A DNA stretch of 64,000 bases from Desulfatibacillum sp. (GCA_020725555.1 DYEU01000032.1:124001-188000); one strand, 5' to 3'; numbered from the stretch's first letter, positions 31,289-42,069 are shown. Notes: a model not told the origin generated them from the letters alone. Numbers and translations are program-made.

Positions 31289-33460
31289 ATGCCCCGGGCC
31301 GAGGCGATCAAGAAAGGCACCCACCAGGCGGGCAAGGCCTTCGTCCTCCTCTTCAACCGCGTCTCCATGTACGGACCGGGGCATCCCTTCTCGGAGCAGG
31401 CGGTGGGCGATTTCCATGCCGCCATCGGCCGGTTGCTCGAGAACACCGCGCCCGTGGTCGTGATCTATGACCGCGAGCAGTTCTTCCTCGAGGACGAGCC
31501 GATCGACCCCAACCTCAACACCTTCAAGATGGCGGCCCATTTCAAGAAGGCGGCCGTCACCTCGATCTCGATCGAACGAGGGCTCGAGCTCCCGGAGCTC
31601 AAGGCCTTCGTCGAAATTTTCCTCGACCCCCGCGGCTACCCCACCGCCGAGGCGATGCGGCAGGCGGCCGCGGCGCGGGGGGTGCGCCGCATCCGGATCA
31701 ACCACGTCTTCTTCCGCAAGGTGACCGAAGACGAGCGGATCGTGGAGCAGTCGCACGCCGCCGCGGCCGAGGCGGCCGTTCAGGAGCTGGACGGCCGCCG
31801 CCGGGCCGAGGAGGCCCTCGGGATGATCGCCGGCAAGCTGATCGCCGACGAACTCGGGGGCGCCCTGACCGTGCGCGAGCTGATCGCCGACCCGCGCTCC
31901 GTGGCCGGCCGGCTGCTCGCCCCGCCGGCGGCGCAAGGGGAGGGGGCGGCCGCGGCGGCCGACCCCGGGGCGACGCTGGCGGCACGCTTTGCGGCCCTGG
32001 GCGCCTTCGTCCGCGAGAGCGCCCGCGGCGCCGACGCCCCGCCGCTCTCCGAGCTCGCCCAGGCCCTGCTCCAGGTGAAATGCGAGTTGCGCGAGACCCT
32101 GGAAGCCGGCCGCATTTTCGGCCTGGAGCCCGATCGGCGGGAGGGGGTGCTCCGCGAGGCGGAGTCGGTGACCGACGCCGTGATCCTCGATCTCGTGCGC
32201 CTCGAGTACCGCCGCGGGGAGACCTCCGCCGAGCGGCTGGCCTTCGTCCTGGAGCGGCTGCTGCCCGACCCGGAGGATCTGCGGCGCTTGCTTCCCCGGA
32301 TCCGCGACGCGCTGCTCGCCGAAGGGATGGCCCCCGAGGTCTTCGCGCACCTGGCCCGGCTGCTGGTCCGGGGGCGCAAGAACGCCGAGCTTCTGTCCGC
32401 GGTGGAGCGCGAGGCGCAGGCGATCGGGGCCGAGGGGGCGGACCTCGTCGAGCGCTGGATCGCCGACCCCGCGGCGTTCACCCAGGTGCTCTACCTCGCG
32501 GCCGAAATCCAGAAGGAGTCCGGCAGCCCCGAGCCCCTCTCGCGGATCCTGGTCGATCACCTGGAGCGGCTTCTCCCCGGGACGATGCGCCCCCGGCCGG
32601 GGGAGGGGGCGGGCGAAGCCGAGGACCGCCTGCGCCGCTGGAGTGCCGTGCTCCGGGCCGGTCTGGCCGGCCGCCTGCGGGGCAACGGGGCCGACCCGGC
32701 CGCGATCGCCGAGTTCGAGGCGCGCATGGCCGAGCGGCTTGAGGCCTCGGTGCGGGCGGTGTGCGCGGAAATCGCCCGCTCCCGCGGCGGCGCCGCGAAA
32801 GCCGACCCCGGGCCGCGGACGCTCCTTGGCGGCCTCGAGGAAAGCCTGCCCGCGAACCACCCGCTCAAGCCGCTGCTCTCCGGCCTGCGGGCCTCCTTCC
32901 GGCAGAAGGGGCTCGATGAAAACGACGCCGTCCGGATCCTCGCCGAGATGGAAAACGCTCGCCGCGGCGCCCGCTCCGCCGCCCGGCCTCTCGAGGAGAT
33001 CCTCTTCAACCGCCGCCAGACGCGCAGCCTGCTCGAAGTCGAGATGGCGCGGGCCCGGCGCTACGGAACCGACCTCAGCGCGATCGCCTTCTGGCTCTAC
33101 CGGCACGGAAAGCGGGCCGGGGCCGGGCCGGCCGAGGTCTCCTCGGAGGAGACCCTCGCCGCGCTCCGCGCCCTGCGCCGCCACCTGCGCACGACCGACT
33201 GGCTCGGGGTGGTGAAGGGCCGTCTTTTCGTCGCCGTCCTGCCGATGACGAGCTTCCGCGAGGCCCATCTCGCCGCCCGGCGCCTGCTACGGCGGCTTAA
33301 CACGGAGGCGGCCGCGGAGGCCGGGGCCTGCCGCGTCGCCGGTTGCGCGGTGCACTGCGATCCGGCCCGGGTTGCGGACCCCGACGCCTTCATCGCCCTG
33401 CTCGAGAGCGAACAGGCGGAAATGAACCACCGGCTGCGCAACCTGCAGGATTACATGTAG
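31289..33460 (+). CDS. Large helical protein with degenerate GGDEF domain
   Basis: 723 residues. The N-terminal part (about 15-130: VSMYGPGHPFSEQA, PVVVIYDREQFFLEDEPID, ISIERGLELPELKAFVEI) matches the start of delta-proteobacterial HEAT-repeat or signalling proteins. The centre is long helical, probably HEAT-like. The last 150 residues have GGDEF-domain architecture (NRRQTRSLLEVEMARARRYG, then LRTTDWLGVV, FVAVLPMTSFREAHLAARRL). The signature GGDEF is replaced by VKGRLF and the metal Asp is absent, so no cyclase activity is expected. It starts 1 bp after the kinase stop and precedes the FHA gene. Confidence 0.78.
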   Translation: MPRAEAIKKGTHQAGKAFVLLFNRVSMYGPGHPFSEQAVGDFHAAIGRLLENTAPVVVIYDREQFFLEDEPIDPNLNTFKMAAHFKKAAVTSISIERGLELPELKAFVEIFLDPRGYPTAEAMRQAAAARGVRRIRINHVFFRKVTEDERIVEQSHAAAAEAAVQELDGRRRAEEALGMIAGKLIADELGGALTVRELIADPRSVAGRLLAPPAAQGEGAAAAADPGATLAARFAALGAFVRESARGADAPPLSELAQALLQVKCELRETLEAGRIFGLEPDRREGVLREAESVTDAVILDLVRLEYRRGETSAERLAFVLERLLPDPEDLRRLLPRIRDALLAEGMAPEVFAHLARLLVRGRKNAELLSAVEREAQAIGAEGADLVERWIADPAAFTQVLYLAAEIQKESGSPEPLSRILVDHLERLLPGTMRPRPGEGAGEAEDRLRRWSAVLRAGLAGRLRGNGADPAAIAEFEARMAERLEASVRAVCAEIARSRGGAAKADPGPRTLLGGLEESLPANHPLKPLLSGLRASFRQKGLDENDAVRILAEMENARRGARSAARPLEEILFNRRQTRSLLEVEMARARRYGTDLSAIAFWLYRHGKRAGAGPAEVSSEETLAALRALRRHLRTTDWLGVVKGRLFVAVLPMTSFREAHLAARRLLRRLNTEAAAEAGACRVAGCAVHCDPARVADPDAFIALLESEQAEMNHRLRNLQDYM

Positions 33461-33474
33461 GGGAGGAGGGGCCG

Positions 33475-34185
33475 ATGGCCGTGCTGGTGCTCCGCTACCG
33501 GGACCGGGTGCTCGAACGCTTTCCGATCGGGGTGGGGGATACCTTCTTCATCGGCCGCGAAGAAGGCAGCGACATCGTGATCGACAACCTCGCCGTCTCC
33601 TTCCGCCACGCCAAGATCGAGGCGATCGGCGACGATTTCCTGCTGATCGATCTCAAGAGCGAAAACGGCACCTTCGTGAACGGCGAGCCGATCCGGGCCC
33701 ACTGGCTCGAAGACGGCGACGAGATCACGATCGGCAAGCACGCGATCTCCTTCCAGAACCCGCGCCGCCAGGCCCCGATCGAGGCCCCCGCCCCGTCGAT
33801 CGTCGAGACCATGCCGATGGACACGGCGGCCTTCCGCGAGCTGCTGCGCCGCAACCGGCGGCCGCTGCCCCGCCGGACGGGGGGAGAGCCCGGCCCCTTT
33901 CCCCTGCTCACCGTCCTGCGGGGGCCGCGCCGCGAGGTGCGCCTCACCGACCGCCCCTTCCGCATCGGCGGCGACCCCACGGCCGATCTCGTGCTCCGCG
34001 GCTGGTTCGTGCCGCCGGTCGCGGCGGTCATCAACCGCGAGGAGGACGGCTGGCACCTCACCCCGGCGGCCCGCTGGCCGCGCGTCCGCGTGAACGGGGA
34101 GGCGCTCCGCGCGCCGCGACGGCTGCTGCGGCTCGACGTGATCACGATCGGCCGCCTGGCCCTCCAGTACCGCCACTCGGCCTGA
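33475..34185 (+). CDS. Protein with two FHA domains
   Basis: 236 residues. The first FHA domain (about 1-95) has FIGREEGSDIVIDN, a SFRHAKIE strand and ENGTFVNGEPI, near-canonical except Ser-Phe-Arg-His for the usual Ser-Arg-xx-His. A linker follows, then a second, divergent FHA-like domain (FRIGGDPTADLVLRGWFVPP, RVRVNGEALRAP). FHA domains bind phosphothreonine peptides. Placement right after the kinase and degenerate-GGDEF genes suggests a phosphorylation-dependent module. ATG 33475 follows GGGAGGAGG. Confidence 0.86.
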   Translation: MAVLVLRYRDRVLERFPIGVGDTFFIGREEGSDIVIDNLAVSFRHAKIEAIGDDFLLIDLKSENGTFVNGEPIRAHWLEDGDEITIGKHAISFQNPRRQAPIEAPAPSIVETMPMDTAAFRELLRRNRRPLPRRTGGEPGPFPLLTVLRGPRREVRLTDRPFRIGGDPTADLVLRGWFVPPVAAVINREEDGWHLTPAARWPRVRVNGEALRAPRRLLRLDVITIGRLALQYRHSA

Positions 34186-34213
34186 CCGCATCCGGCCCGC
34201 GCCCCGCCGCGGC

Positions 34214-34243
34214 TTGACAGAGAGGAGCGCCGAGCCTTACGGT
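34214..34243 (+). promoter_or_regulatory. Candidate promoter of the metal permease gene
   Basis: Perfect TTGACA (34214-34219), an 18-base spacer and TACGGT (34238-34243). The predicted leader of about 105 bases contains a strong hairpin (34305-34326, CCGGGGG/CCCCCGG) just before the ribosome-binding site of the gene at 34355. Confidence 0.4.
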
Positions 34244-34354
34244 TGAGGCGTGTGCCGACGGCTGCAGGGGGCCTTCCCGCGCGATTCATGAAGAGCAAGG
34301 CGCGCCGGGGGTGGCCCGGCCCCCGGGCTTCGGGCGCCCGGAAGGGGAAGCCTC

Positions 34355-35524
34355 GTGGAAACGCTCGCGGACATCCTGGGTGCGGCGGGGGAGATCCTGC
34401 TTGATTCCTCCCCCTACGTCCTCTTCGGCCTCTTCGTGAGCGGCCTCCTCCATGCCTTTCTCGACCCGCGCTCGATCGCCCGCCACCTCGGCCGCGGCCG
34501 CATCGGCTCGGTCGTCAAGGCGGCCGCCCTCGGCGTCCCGTTGCCGCTCTGCAGCTGCGGGGTCCTCCCGGCGGCCGTTTCCCTGCGCGCTCAGGGGGCG
34601 ACGCGCGGGGCGACCACGGCCTTTCTGATCTCCACCCCCGAAACCGGCGCCGACTCGATCGCCGTCTCCTGGGCGCTGCTGGATCCCCTGATGACCGTCG
34701 CGCGGCCCGTGGCCGCCTTCTTCACGGCCACGGCGGCGGGGATCGCGGAAAACTTCCTCGGCGGCCGGGACCCCGGCCGGGCGCCGGCGGAGGCCCCCGC
34801 CGCGCCGGGGGATGAGCCCCCGCCAAGACCGGGCGCGGCGGCCGGCCCGGCCCGGAGACTCGGCCGCGGTCTCTCCTATGCGGCGCGGGAGCTGTGGGGG
34901 GATCTCGCCCCCTGGTTTTTCCTCGGGGTTTTCCTCGCCGGAGTGGTCATGGGGCTGATGCCGGAGGATTTCTTCGAGCGGCACATCGGCTCCGGCCTGC
35001 CCGCGATGCTCCTGCTCCTTGCCGCCGGGCTCCCGCTCTATGTCTGCGCCACCGCCTCGACCCCCCTGGCGGCGGCCCTCATCCTGAAGGGGGTGAGCCC
35101 CGGTGCCGCGCTCGTCTTTCTCCTCGCCGGACCGGCGACCAACCTCGCCACGATCACCGTGCTGCTCGCCACGCTGGGCAAACGGGCGACCGCCGTCTAC
35201 CTCGCCGCGATCGTGACCTGCTCGCTTCTCTTCGGGACGCTCGTCGATCTGCTCTACGAGGGGCTCGGCATCTCCGCCCGGGCCGGGATCGGTGCCATGG
35301 CCGAAGGGATCGGCCCGGAGGCCCGGCTCGCCGCCGCGGCCGTTCTTCTCCTGCTGTCGATCCCCCCCCTGGTCCGCCTGGCCGCCGCCGCAGGCCGATC
35401 CCTCATCGGCTTCGCCTCCCGCCGCAGGGGCTCCGCGGGGCCGGCCCCCGCCCCGCGCTGCGCCTGCACCCTGGGCTGCGGGGAACACGCCGCGGGGCGG
35501 GTTCCCGGGAAGCCGCGGCCCTGA
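34355..35524 (+). CDS. SO_0444-type metal efflux permease
   Basis: 389 residues, eight to nine membrane helices in two halves. The first half carries the PLCSCGVLP motif (Cys66, Cys68) and the second LYVCATASTPLAAAL. The Cys-rich tail reads CACTLGCG. This pattern is that of the SO_0444/YraQ-type permease family annotated as Cu/Zn efflux or ArsP-like. The metal is not certain from sequence. Start GTG 34355 follows GGAAGGGGAAG. It is a single gene between the FHA module and rplU. Confidence 0.84.
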   Translation: METLADILGAAGEILLDSSPYVLFGLFVSGLLHAFLDPRSIARHLGRGRIGSVVKAAALGVPLPLCSCGVLPAAVSLRAQGATRGATTAFLISTPETGADSIAVSWALLDPLMTVARPVAAFFTATAAGIAENFLGGRDPGRAPAEAPAAPGDEPPPRPGAAAGPARRLGRGLSYAARELWGDLAPWFFLGVFLAGVVMGLMPEDFFERHIGSGLPAMLLLLAAGLPLYVCATASTPLAAALILKGVSPGAALVFLLAGPATNLATITVLLATLGKRATAVYLAAIVTCSLLFGTLVDLLYEGLGISARAGIGAMAEGIGPEARLAAAAVLLLLSIPPLVRLAAAAGRSLIGFASRRRGSAGPAPAPRCACTLGCGEHAAGRVPGKPRP

Positions 35525-35542
35525 CCCACGGCGATTTTTCTG

Positions 35543-35570
35543 TTGACTTTTTTCGTGCTTCATCTAACAT
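35543..35570 (+). promoter_or_regulatory. Promoter of the rplU-rpmA-obgE run
   Basis: TTGACT (35543-35548), a 16-base spacer and TAACAT (35565-35570), in a locally A/T-rich stretch. It gives a leader of about 30 bases before the rplU ribosome-binding site. Confidence 0.55.
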
Positions 35571-35608
35571 TTAACGGTTTTCGAACTACGATCGGCAGGA
35601 GGATGTCG

Positions 35609-35920
35609 ATGTACGCGGTGATCGCCAGCGGCGGGAAACAATATAAGGTGCAGGCCGGGGAGACGCTCCGGGTGGAGAAAATCGTGGGCGAGGTGGGCCA
35701 ACCGATCACCTTCGATCAGGTGCTCCTGGTCGGCGAGGGGGAAAACCTCCGGGTCGGACAACCCCTTGTCGCCGACGCCCGCGTCCAGGCCCGCATCGTC
35801 GAGCAGGACCGGGCGCGCAAGATCCTCGTCTTCAAGTACAAGCGGCGCAAACGCTATCGCCGCAAGCTCGGGCACCGCCAGCCCTACACCGCGGTCCGGA
35901 TCGACGCGATCGAGGCCTGA
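35609..35920 (+). CDS. rplU: 50S ribosomal protein L21
   Basis: 103 residues, exactly the usual L21 length, starting [14 protein letters not shown] and containing [19 protein letters not shown]. The start at 35609 is chosen over an ATG two codons earlier because AGGAGG is then 6 bases away rather than adjacent. It opens the widely conserved rplU-rpmA-obgE order. Confidence 0.97.
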   Translation: MYAVIASGGKQYKVQAGETLRVEKIVGEVGQPITFDQVLLVGEGENLRVGQPLVADARVQARIVEQDRARKILVFKYKRRKRYRRKLGHRQPYTAVRIDAIEA

Positions 35921-36023
35921 AGGGGCCGGAAGGGTTTTCCGGGGCGCATCGCCCCCGTCCATGCCGCGGCCGCCGGTCCCCCCTTTCACGGGCGACGGTG
36001 GGCCGCTCGAGGGAGCATCCACC

Positions 36024-36281
36024 ATGGCACACAAAAAAGCAGCCGGAAGTTCCCGCAACGGCCGTGACAGCGCCGGCCAGCGTCGCGGGGTCAAGATCTT
36101 CGGCGGGCAGTTCGTCCGCGCCGGAAACATCCTCGTGCGCCAGGTCGGCAGCCGTTTCCACGCCGGGGAAAACGTCGGGATCGGCAAGGATTTCACGTTA
36201 TTTGCGAAAATCGACGGCGTCGTCGCCTTTGAGCGCCTGGGCCGCTCCCGCCAGCGAATCAGCGTCTATGCCTCCGAGTGA
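36024..36281 (+). CDS. rpmA: 50S ribosomal protein L27
   Basis: 85 residues with the invariant start [16 protein letters not shown] and a mature-type N-terminus (no Prp-cleaved extension, and no prp gene between L21 and L27). ATG 36024 follows GAGGGAG. Its stop overlaps the GTG start of obgE. The 103-bp gap to rplU holds two tandem hairpins. Confidence 0.97.
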   Translation: MAHKKAAGSSRNGRDSAGQRRGVKIFGGQFVRAGNILVRQVGSRFHAGENVGIGKDFTLFAKIDGVVAFERLGRSRQRISVYASE

Positions 36282-37303
36282 AGTTTCTTGACGAAGTCAT
36301 CATAACCGTTCGCTCCGGCGACGGGGGTGGGGGCTGCGTCAGTTTCCGCCGCGAAAAATACGTCCCCCGCGGCGGGCCGGACGGCGGCGACGGCGGAAAG
36401 GGGGGAGACGTGGTCCTCGTTGCCTCTGCGGAGCGCCGGACCCTGTTCCCTTTCCGCTACAAACACGAATTTACCGCCCCCTCCGGGGGCCGCGGCGGAA
36501 GCCGCAACCGCACCGGCGCCCAGGGCGAGGATCTGCTGATCCCGGTGCCGCCCGGGACCATCGTCCGCGACGCCGAAACCGGCGAAGTCCTTCACGATTT
36601 CCATCGCGCAGGCGAGCGCTTCGTCGTCGCCCGCGGCGGACGCGGCGGCAAAGGCAACACCCACTTCAAGTCCTCGACCCACCGCACCCCCCGTTTCGCC
36701 CAGCCGGGCGAGCCCGGCGAGCAGCGCCGGCTCAGGCTCGAGCTCAAGCTGCTGGCCGACGTGGGTCTGATCGGGCTGCCGAACGCGGGCAAATCGACGC
36801 TCCTGCGCGCGATCTCGGCGGCCCGGCCCAAGATCGCCGACTACCCCTTCACCACGCTCGTCCCCCACCTGGGGGTGGTGCATCCGCCGCAGGGGGAGCC
36901 TTTCGTGGCCGCCGACATCCCGGGGCTGATCGCCGGCGCGCATGCCGGAGCGGGCCTCGGCACCCGCTTTCTGCGCCACATCGAGCGCACCCGGCTTCTC
37001 CTCCATGTGATCGACGCCGCGGCGATCGACCCGCAGCGGCCGCTTGCCGCCTTCGAGACCGTGCAGACCGAAATGGCCCTCTTCCATCCCGACCTGGTGC
37101 GCAAGCCGCAGCTGATCGCCCTCAACAAGATGGACCTTCCCGCGGCCGCGGAGGGCGCGCGCGCCTTCCGCGCGGCGCTCCGGGGCCGCGGCGGCATCCA
37201 CCTCATCTCCGCCGCGACCGGCCGGGGCGTGAACCGCCTCGTGGCCGAAACCCGCCGCAGGCTGGAGGGGCTGCTCCATGCACCGGCGAACGAAGCTCGC
37301 TGA
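36278..37303 (+). CDS. obgE: GTPase Obg/CgtA
   Basis: 341 residues. Glycine-rich Obg domain ([28 protein letters not shown]) followed by a G domain with G1 [10 protein letters not shown]3 DIPGLIAGA and G4 NKMD. It lacks a long C-terminal OCT extension. It is a ribosome-assembly and stress GTPase. The GTG start at 36278 overlaps the rpmA stop (GTGA). The end overlaps proB by 26 bp. Confidence 0.97.
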   Translation: MKFLDEVIITVRSGDGGGGCVSFRREKYVPRGGPDGGDGGKGGDVVLVASAERRTLFPFRYKHEFTAPSGGRGGSRNRTGAQGEDLLIPVPPGTIVRDAETGEVLHDFHRAGERFVVARGGRGGKGNTHFKSSTHRTPRFAQPGEPGEQRRLRLELKLLADVGLIGLPNAGKSTLLRAISAARPKIADYPFTTLVPHLGVVHPPQGEPFVAADIPGLIAGAHAGAGLGTRFLRHIERTRLLLHVIDAAAIDPQRPLAAFETVQTEMALFHPDLVRKPQLIALNKMDLPAAAEGARAFRAALRGRGGIHLISAATGRGVNRLVAETRRRLEGLLHAPANEAR

Positions 37304-38423
37304 GCCCATCCGGCGCCTCGTCGTCAAGGTCGGCAGCCATGTGCTCACCGCGCCGGAAGGGCTGAACGCCGCGGTCATCGACGCCCTGGCCGACCAGATC
37401 GCGGAGATCCTCGGCCGGGGCGTCCAGGTGCTGCTCGTCTCCTCCGGGGCCGTCGCCTCCGGAGTGCGCAAGATCGGGCTGCCGGGGCGGCCCGAGGAGC
37501 TTCCCCGGCGCCAGGCCGCCGCCGCGGTCGGCCAGGCGGGCCTGATCATGGCCTACGAGAAGTCCTTCGAACGCCACCGGCGCCTGGTGGCCCAGATCCT
37601 GCTCACCAGCGAGGACCTGAGCAGCCGCAAGCGCTACCTGAACGCCCGCAACACGCTCAACACGCTTCTCGAGTGGGGCATCCTCCCCATCATCAACGAA
37701 AACGACACCGTCTCGGTGGAGGAGATCCGGCTGGGGGACAACGACAACCTGGCGGCCATGATCACGCTCCTCATGGATGCCGATCTGCTGATCGTCCTGA
37801 GCGACATCGACGGGCTCTACGAGGAGGACCCGCGGCGAAACCCCGCAGCCCGGCTCATCCCCGAGGTGACCTCCGGCCACCGCCAGCTCGAGAAGGCGGC
37901 CGGGAACCTCCCCGGGGAGCTCGGCACCGGCGGCATGCGCAGCAAGCTCGCCGCCGCCCGCAAGGTGAACACGGCCGGCGTGCCGTTTCTCCTCGCCCGC
38001 GGGACGGAGGAAAACGTCCTGCCGCGGCTGCTCGCGGGCGAACCCCTGGGGACCTTCTTCGCCCCGCGGGCCGGGCGCCTGCCGCGCCGCAAGTGCTGGA
38101 TCGCCTTCTCGCTCAAGCCCCGCGGCACCCTCGCCGTCGACGCCGGCGCGGAGAACGCGCTCGTTCGCCGGGGAAAGAGCCTGCTTGCCCGCGGGGTCAC
38201 CGCCGTCCAGGGGGAATTCGCCGTCGGCGCCCCGGTCGCCATCGTGGGCCCCGGCGGCGAAGAGATCGGGATCGGGCTCGTGAACTACAGCGCGGCGGAC
38301 ATCCGCCGCATCCTGGGCCTGCACTCCCGCCACATCCGGCAGGTGCTGGGGGAAAAACCCTACGACGAGGTCATCCACCGCGACAACCTCGCCGTGCTGG
38401 CCGCCCCCGGGGCGGAGGCCTGA
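37278..38423 (+). CDS. proB: Glutamate 5-kinase
   Basis: 381 residues. The amino-acid kinase domain ([54 protein letters not shown]) is followed by a C-terminal PUA domain from about 280. It catalyses the first step of proline synthesis. ATG 37278 has GGAGGGG upstream inside obgE. proA follows 10 bp later. Confidence 0.97.
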   Translation: MHRRTKLAEPIRRLVVKVGSHVLTAPEGLNAAVIDALADQIAEILGRGVQVLLVSSGAVASGVRKIGLPGRPEELPRRQAAAAVGQAGLIMAYEKSFERHRRLVAQILLTSEDLSSRKRYLNARNTLNTLLEWGILPIINENDTVSVEEIRLGDNDNLAAMITLLMDADLLIVLSDIDGLYEEDPRRNPAARLIPEVTSGHRQLEKAAGNLPGELGTGGMRSKLAAARKVNTAGVPFLLARGTEENVLPRLLAGEPLGTFFAPRAGRLPRRKCWIAFSLKPRGTLAVDAGAENALVRRGKSLLARGVTAVQGEFAVGAPVAIVGPGGEEIGIGLVNYSAADIRRILGLHSRHIRQVLGEKPYDEVIHRDNLAVLAAPGAEA

Positions 38424-38433
38424 GGGGGAGACG

Positions 38434-39692
<1,259 letters not shown>

Positions 39693-39696
<4 letters not shown>

Positions 39697-40430
39697 GGGG
39701 CTCCTTGCCGCAGGCCGCCGGGCGCTCTTCTTCCGGCCGCGGCGGCTCCCGCCGCCGGGGGGGCCGCGCGGCACGGCTCGGGCTTTTCGGCGGCACCTTC
39801 AACCCGATCCACGTCGGCCACCTGCGCGCGGCGATCGAGGTGCGGGAGGGCTTCGGGCTGGACGAGGTGATCCTGATCCCGGCGGCGACCCCGCCGCACA
39901 AGCCCGCCGCCGGGCTCGCCCCCGCGTCGGACCGGCTCGCCATGGCGCGGCTGGCGGTCCGCGGGGTCCGCGGCCTCTCCGTGTCGGATGCGGAGATCCG
40001 CCGCGGCGGCCCCTCCTACACCATCGACACCGTGCGGCGCTTTCTGGCCGCCTCGCCGCCCGCCGCGGAGCTCTTTCTCATCGTCGGACTGGATGCCTTT
40101 CTCGAGATCGACACCTGGAAGTCCTACCGCGAGCTCCTCGCCCTCGTGCCCGTGATCGTGATCCCGCGGCCGGCAGCCGCGGGCGGCCCCACGGAGCGGC
40201 GGGCGCTCGGCCGGTTCCTGCGGGCGCGGCTTGCGCGGCGGGCGCGGGAGGTCGCGGGGCAGGGGGCGTTTTGCGCCCCGGGGGTACGCGGCATCCACCT
40301 CTTTCCCGTCACCCCGCTCGACATCTCCAGCCGCCTCATCCGGCAGCTGCTCGCCGCCGGGCGCTCGATCCGCTTTCTCGCCCCCGACGCCGTGGGGCGC
40401 TACATCGAACGCAGAGGATTGTACCGATGA
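39693..40430 (+). CDS. nadD: Nicotinate-nucleotide adenylyltransferase
   Basis: 245 residues. After a 25-residue Arg/Gly/Ser-rich leader come [16 protein letters not shown] (ATP-binding HxGH), IPAATPPHK, and the C-terminal [10 protein letters not shown] (ISSTxIR motif). It makes deamido-NAD from nicotinate mononucleotide. The GTG at 39693 overlaps proA; no later Met or Val gives a shorter plausible start before the fold begins. It overlaps rsfS by ATGA. Confidence 0.94.
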
Positions 40431-40843
40431 GCGAAGACTTCGATCACCGGGTCACTCTCTTCCTCCGCGCGGTGACGGCGAAAAAAGCCCAGGACGTCGT
40501 CGCCCTGGATGTGCGCGGGCTCACCTCGATCGCCGACTGTTTCATTCTCTGCCACGGGACCTCGAGCCGCCAGGTCAACGCGATCGCCGACCACGTGGAA
40601 CGCGAGCTGCGCAAGCGCCGCATTCGGCCGCTGAGCGTGGAAGGGGCTTCCGAGGGGCAATGGGTGCTGCTCGACTACGGGGACGTCGTCGTCCACGTGT
40701 TCTTCGAAAGCACACGGCGGCTCTACGATCTCGAGGGCCTCTGGAGCGATGCCCCGCGGCTGCCGCTGCCCGCGGCGCGCCGCACTCGAGCCCCCGCGCG
40801 CAGGCGGTCCGCCGCGCCGGTCGAACCGCTCGATGGGGAATGA
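40427..40843 (+). CDS. rsfS: Ribosome silencing factor RsfS
   Basis: 138 residues. The core (1-110) has AVTAKKAQDVVALDVRGL, DCFILCHGTSSRQVNAIADH and WVLLDYGDVVVHVFFESTRRLYDLE. The tail is Arg/Pro/Ala rich. It binds L14 and blocks subunit joining in starvation. Coupled to nadD, as in many bacteria. Confidence 0.95.
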   Translation: MSEDFDHRVTLFLRAVTAKKAQDVVALDVRGLTSIADCFILCHGTSSRQVNAIADHVERELRKRRIRPLSVEGASEGQWVLLDYGDVVVHVFFESTRRLYDLEGLWSDAPRLPLPAARRTRAPARRRSAAPVEPLDGE

Positions 40844-40859
40844 GGTGGGGAGGGCTTCC

Positions 40860-41396
40860 ATGAAACCGTTTGGGACGCTCGTCGATGCCGTCACCGGCCG
40901 CACCGTGCCCAACATCGGCCCCGAGGAGAACCGCCAGGCCGTCGAGCGCCTTCTTCTCGGGGAAAAGGGCTACCGCCGCGAGGAGATCGCGGTCGACCAC
41001 CCGATCGAGGTCACGGTGCAAGGCGTCCCCTACCGCTCCCACCTCCACCTGCTCGTGCGGGTGGAGGGCCGGGCCGCCCTGGCCGTGATCTGTGTGGCGG
41101 GCTCCGTGGTTTCCTGGGAGCGCATGGCCGTCGCGGCCGCGCGGCTGGCGGCGGAGACCATCGTACCGCTCGCCGTGGTCTCCGACGGCCGCACGGCGCT
41201 CGTCGTCGATGCCGCAACGGGCGGCCGGATCGGCGAGGGTCTGGAGGCGATTCCCTCGCGGGCCCAATGGCAAGCCCGGTTCGCGGCGGCGCCGCCGGCA
41301 CGGCTCGACCCCGGCCGCAGGGAGCGCGAGGCCCTGGTGTTCCGATCCTACGACTCCGACCGGGTGAACGTGCCGCCCCCGACCGGGAAGCCCTGA
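40860..41396 (+). CDS. Stand-alone HsdR N-terminal-like nuclease-fold protein
   Basis: 178 residues with the type I restriction HsdR_N-like pattern (PEENRQAVERLLLGEKGYRR, then EITVQ-type strands and LLVRVEGRAALAVICVAGS). No helicase or specificity gene is nearby. The usual PD-ExK catalytic Lys is not clear (VICVAGS where a VExK would be), so nuclease activity is doubtful. Such proteins occur near housekeeping genes in deltaproteobacteria and their function is unknown. ATG 40860 follows GGTGGGGAGGG. Confidence 0.72.
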   Translation: MKPFGTLVDAVTGRTVPNIGPEENRQAVERLLLGEKGYRREEIAVDHPIEVTVQGVPYRSHLHLLVRVEGRAALAVICVAGSVVSWERMAVAAARLAAETIVPLAVVSDGRTALVVDAATGGRIGEGLEAIPSRAQWQARFAAAPPARLDPGRREREALVFRSYDSDRVNVPPPTGKP

Positions 41397-41470
41397 GCCG
41401 CGGCGGTCTTGACCACGGGGGCGGCTCTCGGTAGAGAGGACCCAATTTCCGTTCAGGAGGCCGAAGCGCG

Positions 41471-42052
41471 TTGGGCGGATGGGCGCGCGGCGAGGATCGC
41501 TCGTTGCCGGATCCCCGCCGCAGACGACTTTGCAAGCTGGGGCTCTTCGCGGCGGCGGCCTGCCTCTTCCCCGCCGCCGCCCGCGCCGTGACCCGCCCGG
41601 TCGACGCGGCCGACCGCCGTCTCGTCTTCTTCAACACCCACACCGGGGAAACCCTCGAGGCCGTCTACTTCCGCGCCGGCGGCTACGACCCCGCGGCCCT
41701 GCGGGCGATCCATCACATCCTGCGCGACCACCGCTCCGGGTGCGTCCACCCCATCGACCCCGCCCTCCTCGACCTTCTCCACGTCCTGGGGCAGCGCCTG
41801 GGCCGGGATCCCCGCTACGAGGTGATCTCCGGCTACCGTTCGCCGGAGACGAACACCCTCCTGCGCGCCCGGAGCCGGGGGGTCGCCTCGGGCAGCCTGC
41901 ACACCGCCGGCAAGGCGATCGACGTCCGCATCACCGGCCTGCCGTGCCGCACGCTGCGCAACGAGGCCGCGGCGCTCGCCGCCGGCGGGGTCGGCTATTA
42001 CCCCGCCTCGGATTTCGTCCACCTGGATGTCGGCCGCGTCCGCTGCTGGTGA
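41471..42052 (+). CDS. DUF882/YcbK-type murein peptidase, Tat-like signal
   Basis: 193 residues. The N-terminal twin-Arg run RRRRLCKLGLF and hydrophobic segment (AAAACLFPAAARA) suggest Tat export. The catalytic domain has VISGYRSPETN, ASGSLHTAGKAIDVRI with zinc His/Asp, and FVHLDVGRVRCW with the final His, like E. coli MepK (YcbK). It should cut peptide cross-links in the periplasm. The TTG start at 41471 has AGGAGG 10 bases upstream; the start is not certain. It converges on the L,D-transpeptidase gene, whose product makes 3-3 cross-links that MepK cleaves. Confidence 0.87.
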   Translation: MGGWARGEDRSLPDPRRRRLCKLGLFAAAACLFPAAARAVTRPVDAADRRLVFFNTHTGETLEAVYFRAGGYDPAALRAIHHILRDHRSGCVHPIDPALLDLLHVLGQRLGRDPRYEVISGYRSPETNTLLRARSRGVASGSLHTAGKAIDVRITGLPCRTLRNEAAALAAGGVGYYPASDFVHLDVGRVRCW

Positions 42053-42069
42053 GGCCGACGCCGCAGCCC

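Noticed and set aside
34289-34360. A short upstream frame starting ATG AAG AGC before the metal permease
   Set aside because: No ribosome-binding site, and it runs out of frame into the permease gene with Arg/Gly/Pro-rich translation.
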